In this document: one piece after another, positions 60,638 through 64,000 of the stretch
Position numbering within the stretch: the first letter of the stretch is position 1
Layout of the letters: each line of letters begins with the position of its first letter
Assembly: GCF_963665245.1 (NCBI RefSeq)
Contig: NZ_OY762269.1
Location: 2,610,501-2,674,500 of the forward strand
Reading direction: 5' to 3'
Length of the DNA stretch: 64,000 nucleotides
DNA from: an uncultured Paludibaculum sp.
GTDB lineage: Bacteria > Acidobacteriota > Terriglobia > Bryobacterales > Bryobacteraceae
Notes under the pieces: model-generated
Told to the model about the DNA's origin: nothing
The model's input: the letters and a program-made list of their open reading frames with translations, nothing else
Database searches by the model: none
Made by a program: the position numbers and the translations under genes

Positions 60638-61246
60638 TTACTTCGGCTCGATCGAGAGCAGCAGCTTGCTCCTTGGCGTGTGATAGAGGCGAGCCACCAG
60701 GCCATCCGGCAGCGCCTTGAAAGCCTCCTCGTCCACCTCAAAGTACTCGTTCTTCACGACGTAGCAGCGCTTCGTGTGGTTCTCACCGCGAAACCGAGCC
60801 ATCCCCAGACCCTCTTCATCCTCCCGGCTGTGGGAAACACGCCCCTCCAGGACCGCCACTGTTCCGGACCTCAGGTCGAAGATCAGCAACGCCATCGTGC
60901 GGGCGCTGCGCAATACCGACACCAGAAAAGCACCCACGCACGCCAACGTGGCGCCTCCAAACACGATACCGATCCCCTTGGCGCCGATATAGGACACGAT
61001 CGTCAGGATGATGTCCGGCACCAGTGTCTTGACGATAAAGCAGCACAGCAGCCACCCCAGCAGGGCGCCGCCCGTATACCGCACCGGTTGCAGGGCGCGG
61101 AATAGCAGCCGCATCCACTGTCCGTCGCTGATCTTCCCGGCCCGATTCTGGGCCAGATCGGCCATGGTGAACTGGTTGGCGCGCGCCAGTTCCGGCAGTG
61201 CGTCTTTGCCGCGCGTCTCGGACGTAACATATTCGATGTAGGACAT
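60638..61246 (-). CDS. Two-helix membrane protein of unknown function
   Basis: 202 aa. Cytoplasmic N-terminus (MSYIEYVTSETRGKDALPEL), two adjacent TM helices (about 58-112: YTGGALLGWLLCCFIVKTLV and IGIVFGGATLACVGAFLVSV), and a C-terminal soluble domain (about 115-202) with LRSGTVAVLEGRVSHSREDE and TKRCYVVKNEYFEVDEEAFK. The last segment resembles small membrane-linked beta domains seen in other uncharacterised proteins. No motif assignable. It is transcribed divergently from the PPOX gene across an AT-rich 130-bp spacer. Confidence 0.7.
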   Translation of the reverse strand: MSYIEYVTSETRGKDALPELARANQFTMADLAQNRAGKISDGQWMRLLFRALQPVRYTGGALLGWLLCCFIVKTLVPDIILTIVSYIGAKGIGIVFGGATLACVGAFLVSVLRSARTMALLIFDLRSGTVAVLEGRVSHSREDEEGLGMARFRGENHTKRCYVVKNEYFEVDEEAFKALPDGLVARLYHTPRSKLLLSIEPK

Positions 61247-61334
61247 AACGACTCACATAGAAATCGGATTAGCGCGCGGCAGACTGTATGGATTAGCGAA
61301 ATAATTTTTAAAGAAAATACGAATTTCCTGTTCT

Positions 61335-61363
61335 TTGCCTCGCTGTCCAATATTGCATAAAAT
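61335..61363 (+). promoter_or_regulatory. Candidate promoter for the PPOX gene
   Basis: TTGCCT (61335-61340), a 17-nt spacer and TAAAAT (61358-61363) within an AT-rich spacer. The implied start would lie about 8 nt before the ATG at 61378, which has no SD, suggesting a nearly leaderless mRNA. The 9-bp word GGATTAGCG recurs at 61266 and 61290 just upstream and may be an operator for the divergent gene. Confidence 0.45.
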
Positions 61364-61377
61364 AGTATGATTACAAT

Positions 61378-62004
61378 ATGCCCTTCGATGTGCCTGACCC
61401 CATCCGCGATCTGGCGGAACTGGACGCCCTGTTCGCGACTCCAGCCGCGCCCTCGATCCGCAAAGTCACCCCGCGCCTCACTCCGGCCTATCGTCAGATG
61501 ATCCAGGCGTCGCCGTTCTTCGTTATCGCCACTACCGGACCCCGAGGCCTCGACTGTTCCCCGCGCGGCGATGCCGCCGGCTTCGTCCGCATCCACGACG
61601 ACTCCGCCCTGCTGTTGCCCGAGCGCCGTGGCAACAATCGCATTGACACCCTCCGCAATCTCTTGAGCGATTCTCGCGCAGGACTGCTCTTCCTGGTGCC
61701 TGGCATTTCGGAAATCCTGCGAGTGAACGGCCGCGCGCATCTCAGCCGGAACGTCCAATTGTGCGAGTCGTTTTCCGTGAACGGATCGGCGCCGAAGATC
61801 GTGATTGTCTTTCAGATCGACACCGTGATGTTCCAATGCGCCCGGGCCATTGTCCGCAGCCAACTGTGGGACCCCGCCAAGTTCAAGGCGCCCGGCGATG
61901 TGCCCAGCGCCGGCACCATGCTCGCCGATGCCACGGCCGGTGAAGTGGGCGGCGCGGCTTACGACGCCCAACTCTCCGAGCGTATCAGGACCACTCTGTA
62001 TTAG
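61378..62004 (+). CDS. PPOX-class FMN-binding flavoprotein (MSMEG_1061-like)
   Basis: 208 aa. The pyridoxamine-phosphate-oxidase split barrel is seen in PFFVIATTGPRGLDCSPRGD, DSALLLPERRGNNRIDTLRN, LLFLVPGISEILRVNGRAHL and the C-terminal CARAIVRSQLWDPAKF. The SPRGD and NNRIDTL blocks identify the MSMEG_1061 type of FMN or F420 flavoproteins. It probably catalyses a flavin-dependent oxidation or reduction of a small molecule. No SD, probably leaderless. Its stop overlaps the convergent carboxylesterase stop by 4 nt. Confidence 0.9.
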   Translation: MPFDVPDPIRDLAELDALFATPAAPSIRKVTPRLTPAYRQMIQASPFFVIATTGPRGLDCSPRGDAAGFVRIHDDSALLLPERRGNNRIDTLRNLLSDSRAGLLFLVPGISEILRVNGRAHLSRNVQLCESFSVNGSAPKIVIVFQIDTVMFQCARAIVRSQLWDPAKFKAPGDVPSAGTMLADATAGEVGGAAYDAQLSERIRTTLY

Positions 62005-63614
62005 GGTTTTGTCGCGTGTTGGAAAGGCGGTCCCGGAGCGGCCGCCCAGAACGCGCAGTGATGATCAACGTCGAAGTTCGTGAGCACCGCGTTTCCATCC
62101 GGATGCAGCGACATCATCTGTCGGGCATCGCCATCGTACACCGGCCAGTAAGTGAGCCCTTCGCCGTTGGGATCACCGGTCTTCGCGAAATTCGTCCAAT
62201 AGCGGATCATTTGATCGGAAAGCTGCTTCTGCGCCTCAGTCGCCGGGCCGGGCAGTCGGGTCATTTTGAACAGATACTGCAGTTCCGCTCCATGATAGGC
62301 ACCCAGTGAGAGGCCGGACACCAGGCCCGCGCGGCCAAATGGAGCCGCCTGGTCGTTGAACTCATAGCGGAACACCATGGCGTGCCCGGCGAACGACAGC
62401 GCCATCGGCGTCACCGCGCACCCCAACGGCGAGTAGTCGGTCAGCACGTCCGAGTACGCCAGCAGCGGGCTCGGGAAGTTGGCCACCGGGTACTCCTTCA
62501 GAACCTGGGGCGCGAAAGGGCCGAACTGCGCGGCCACGATCACCTGATACGTCTGTGCGGTCATTGGCATTGGGACCTTCGCCGCCAACAGCATCGGACC
62601 GGCGAACAACGCCATCTCGTCGTGATTCGATCCCATAAGTACAGGCATTTTGTTCCATTGGCCGGAACTCAGCGCCTCGGCCGGCAACACCGGCAGCAGG
62701 CTATTGCCGAAGTTTGGGATGGCATTGAAACCCTTGCCGCCGCCCGGCACCGGCGACAGCGGCACAGCCTTGATCAGTTCCTCGGCCGCTTTCGAGCGCA
62801 GGCAGTCGGCGTCGCTGCAGCTCAGTGCTTCGGCCACTGGAGCGCTCACCGCCAGCGCGTCGTCATGGCTGGACGCCGGGCAATAGGAACTCTCGATGAT
62901 CGCCTTGTCGAAGAGCCCCGCCGACGACGGCGCGACCAGATGCGCGCAGATATCGATTCCGCCCGCCGACTCACCCTCCACCGTCACGTTGGAGGGATCA
63001 CCGCCAAAGGCCCGGATGTTCGACCGAACCCACCGCAGCGCGGCTTGCTGGTCCTGAAAGCCGAAGTTGCCTGAGGTGGGTTCGCCCGCCTCGGCATCAA
63101 GCGAGGGCGGCGCCAGGAATCCGAGCACATTCAGCCGGTAGTTGACCGTCACTACCACCACGCCCGTTTTGGCCACCATCTCGCTGGGATCGTACTCTGC
63201 TCCGGAACCGCGCTGGTTGCTGCCGCCGTGAATGAAGACGATCACGGGCCGAGGCCGGCCGATGCCGGGCCGCGTGGGACGGTAGACGTTTAGATAGAGG
63301 CAATCCTCACTGCCCTCGACACGCTGATTGCCAGCGGCGCCCCGGGACAACTGCGTGCAGGAACTGGCGAGCTTCGTCGCGTCCAGAACGCCGGTCCACT
63401 TCGCCGGCTCCACCGGAGCCTTCCACCGCAACTCGCCGACAGGCGGTGCCGCAAAGGGAATACCCAGGAACTTGTCGACTCCGCCATCTGTCTGGCCGCG
63501 CACAAACCCGCGTTCCGTACGGACGAACCCAACGACACCGGTGACTTCACTCTGCGCGGTCAAAGACACGGCGAATAGGATGCAGCCGAATAAGGTAATT
63601 CTGAAAGGCTTCAT
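62001..63614 (-). CDS. Secreted type-B carboxylesterase
   Basis: 537 aa, normal for carboxylesterases/para-nitrobenzyl esterases. Signal peptide MKPFRITLFGCILFAVSLTA. FLGIPFAAPPVGELRWKAP, GSEDCLYLNVYRP, VIVFIHGGSNQRGSG (oxyanion hole), and VEGESAGGID with nucleophile Ser216. Acid residue candidate in GSNHDEMALF, catalytic His in SLGAYHGAELQYLF. The full triad is present. It hydrolyses carboxylic esters outside the cytoplasm, perhaps plant acyl groups. Convergent with the PPOX gene. Confidence 0.94.
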   Translation of the reverse strand: MKPFRITLFGCILFAVSLTAQSEVTGVVGFVRTERGFVRGQTDGGVDKFLGIPFAAPPVGELRWKAPVEPAKWTGVLDATKLASSCTQLSRGAAGNQRVEGSEDCLYLNVYRPTRPGIGRPRPVIVFIHGGSNQRGSGAEYDPSEMVAKTGVVVVTVNYRLNVLGFLAPPSLDAEAGEPTSGNFGFQDQQAALRWVRSNIRAFGGDPSNVTVEGESAGGIDICAHLVAPSSAGLFDKAIIESSYCPASSHDDALAVSAPVAEALSCSDADCLRSKAAEELIKAVPLSPVPGGGKGFNAIPNFGNSLLPVLPAEALSSGQWNKMPVLMGSNHDEMALFAGPMLLAAKVPMPMTAQTYQVIVAAQFGPFAPQVLKEYPVANFPSPLLAYSDVLTDYSPLGCAVTPMALSFAGHAMVFRYEFNDQAAPFGRAGLVSGLSLGAYHGAELQYLFKMTRLPGPATEAQKQLSDQMIRYWTNFAKTGDPNGEGLTYWPVYDGDARQMMSLHPDGNAVLTNFDVDHHCAFWAAAPGPPFQHATKP

Positions 63615-63701
63615 GGCATATCCAGAATCGTTCCGTATGGGCCCACGGGCATTCCAGAAATGTCACCTATGCGTAAAGATTTGTCACCGATGGCTGGACA
63701 C

Positions 63702-63742
63702 AAAAAAGCCGCCTCCGGCCCTCTTCAGGAACCGGAGGCGGC
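63702..63742 (-). terminator. Strong Rho-independent terminator after the HEAT-repeat gene
   Basis: GCCGCCTCCGG and CCGGAGGCGGC form a perfect 11-bp stem around a 13-nt loop. On the minus strand six T residues follow. It lies 12 nt after the stop of the partial HEAT-repeat gene. Confidence 0.88.
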
Positions 63743-63754
63743 CTTCTATCCCAA

Positions 63755-64000
63755 CTACCGTGGCCTGGTGGCCGACGTCTCTTCGCGGACGATCCCGCTC
63801 ATTGCAGCCAGACGTACCGGCTTCGGCACATCCGGCGCGCTCAACGCCGTGTAGAACGCCAGCGCCTGGTCGCGTTTGCCGGCGGCCAGCAGCCGTTCCG
63901 CGCAGACTAGGGAAGCGTCCGCTACGGCCATTTTGACCATGCCGGTGGTCTTGGGTAGAGCAGCCTGCAGGTCTTTCATCGAGGCCTCTCCGCCGATGCT
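63755..64000 (-). CDS. HEAT-repeat protein (5' end outside window)
   Basis: The frame is open from the right edge to the stop at 63757-63755 (81 residues seen). SIGGEASMKDLQAALPKTTG is a HEAT-repeat helix pair. It is followed by VKMAVADASLVCAERLLAAG, KRDQALAFYTALSAPDVPKP and VRLAAMSGIVREETSA, a pattern common at the ends of long secreted HEAT/PBS-lyase-like repeat proteins in Acidobacteria and Planctomycetes. The ATG at 63979 is probably internal, since the frame continues upstream without a start signal. Protein-protein binding is the likely role. Confidence 0.75.
   Translation of the reverse strand, partial: SIGGEASMKDLQAALPKTTGMVKMAVADASLVCAERLLAAGKRDQALAFYTALSAPDVPKPVRLAAMSGIVREETSATRPR

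Noticed and set aside
1..64000. tRNA, rRNA or riboswitch genes
   Set aside because: No cloverleaf, rRNA-like or known riboswitch core was recognised by eye in the intergenic regions; a covariance-model scan would be decisive.

Overview
High-GC chromosomal DNA, most likely from an Acidobacteriota of the Solibacter/Bryobacter/Paludibaculum type. The pointers are: a PadR regulator overlapping a large ABC permease with the acidobacterial ADOP layout (26289-29332); a membrane protein with the winged-helix-like N-terminus that is common in this phylum (19842-21074); many twin-arginine-exported sugar and redox enzymes (Gfo/Idh/MocA, ThuA, mandelate-racemase type, aldo/keto reductase, mannonate dehydratase); a PEP-CTERM protein; and dispersed intergenic repeats. 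The taxon is an inference from gene content, not from a marker gene. No rRNA, tRNA, CRISPR array, transposase or prophage was recognised.

Layout. 1-7.7 kb: an oxidative-enzyme cluster. On the minus strand are a VioB-like ferritin-fold protein, a LodA-type cysteine tryptophylquinone (CTQ) oxidase and its LodB-type flavoprotein, which runs off the left edge. Divergent on the plus strand are a protein of unknown family, a Dyp-type peroxidase and a metallo-beta-lactamase-fold hydrolase whose reading frame carries an early amber codon. This is the best candidate for an undescribed system: a peroxide-making amino-acid oxidase beside an imine-coupling-like protein and a peroxidase. 7.7-8.6 kb has no recognisable gene. 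8.6-11.3 kb: QueD, a SagB-type oxidoreductase and a Ycf46-like AAA ATPase. 11.4-16.9 kb: a WbsX/GH99-like protein and an RND efflux pair. 17.1-18.3 kb: a PEP-CTERM protein and a small coiled-coil secreted protein.

18.4-25.9 kb: Tat-exported Gfo/Idh/MocA oxidoreductase, winged-helix/TM protein, a tightly coupled apbE-doxX-gfo operon and a ThuA protein. 26.0-29.3 kb: a dispersed repeat, then the ADOP permease and PadR. 30.4-35.4 kb: a carbohydrate operon (mannonate dehydratase, GH95 fucosidase-like, GH4 galactosidase-like), followed by a compositionally different FRG-domain gene. 36.5-46.3 kb: MscS channel, LssY_C protein, GHL6-type hydrolase, DUF481 barrel, PmoA-like/mandelate-racemase pair and a phosphodiesterase.

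46.4-54.7 kb: a deoxyhypusine-synthase-like enzyme, a terminator, an OmpA-type protein, a BNR/sortilin-like propeller protein and glpD-glpK. 54.8-64.0 kb: histidine phosphatase, intergenic repeats, two aldo/keto reductases, alpha/beta hydrolase, an SEC-C protein, PPOX flavoprotein, type-B carboxylesterase, and a HEAT-repeat protein cut by the right edge and followed by a strong terminator.

The general theme is a soil heterotroph that exports redox and glycan-processing enzymes. Most genes sit in short operons with 4-nt ATGA/GTGA overlaps.
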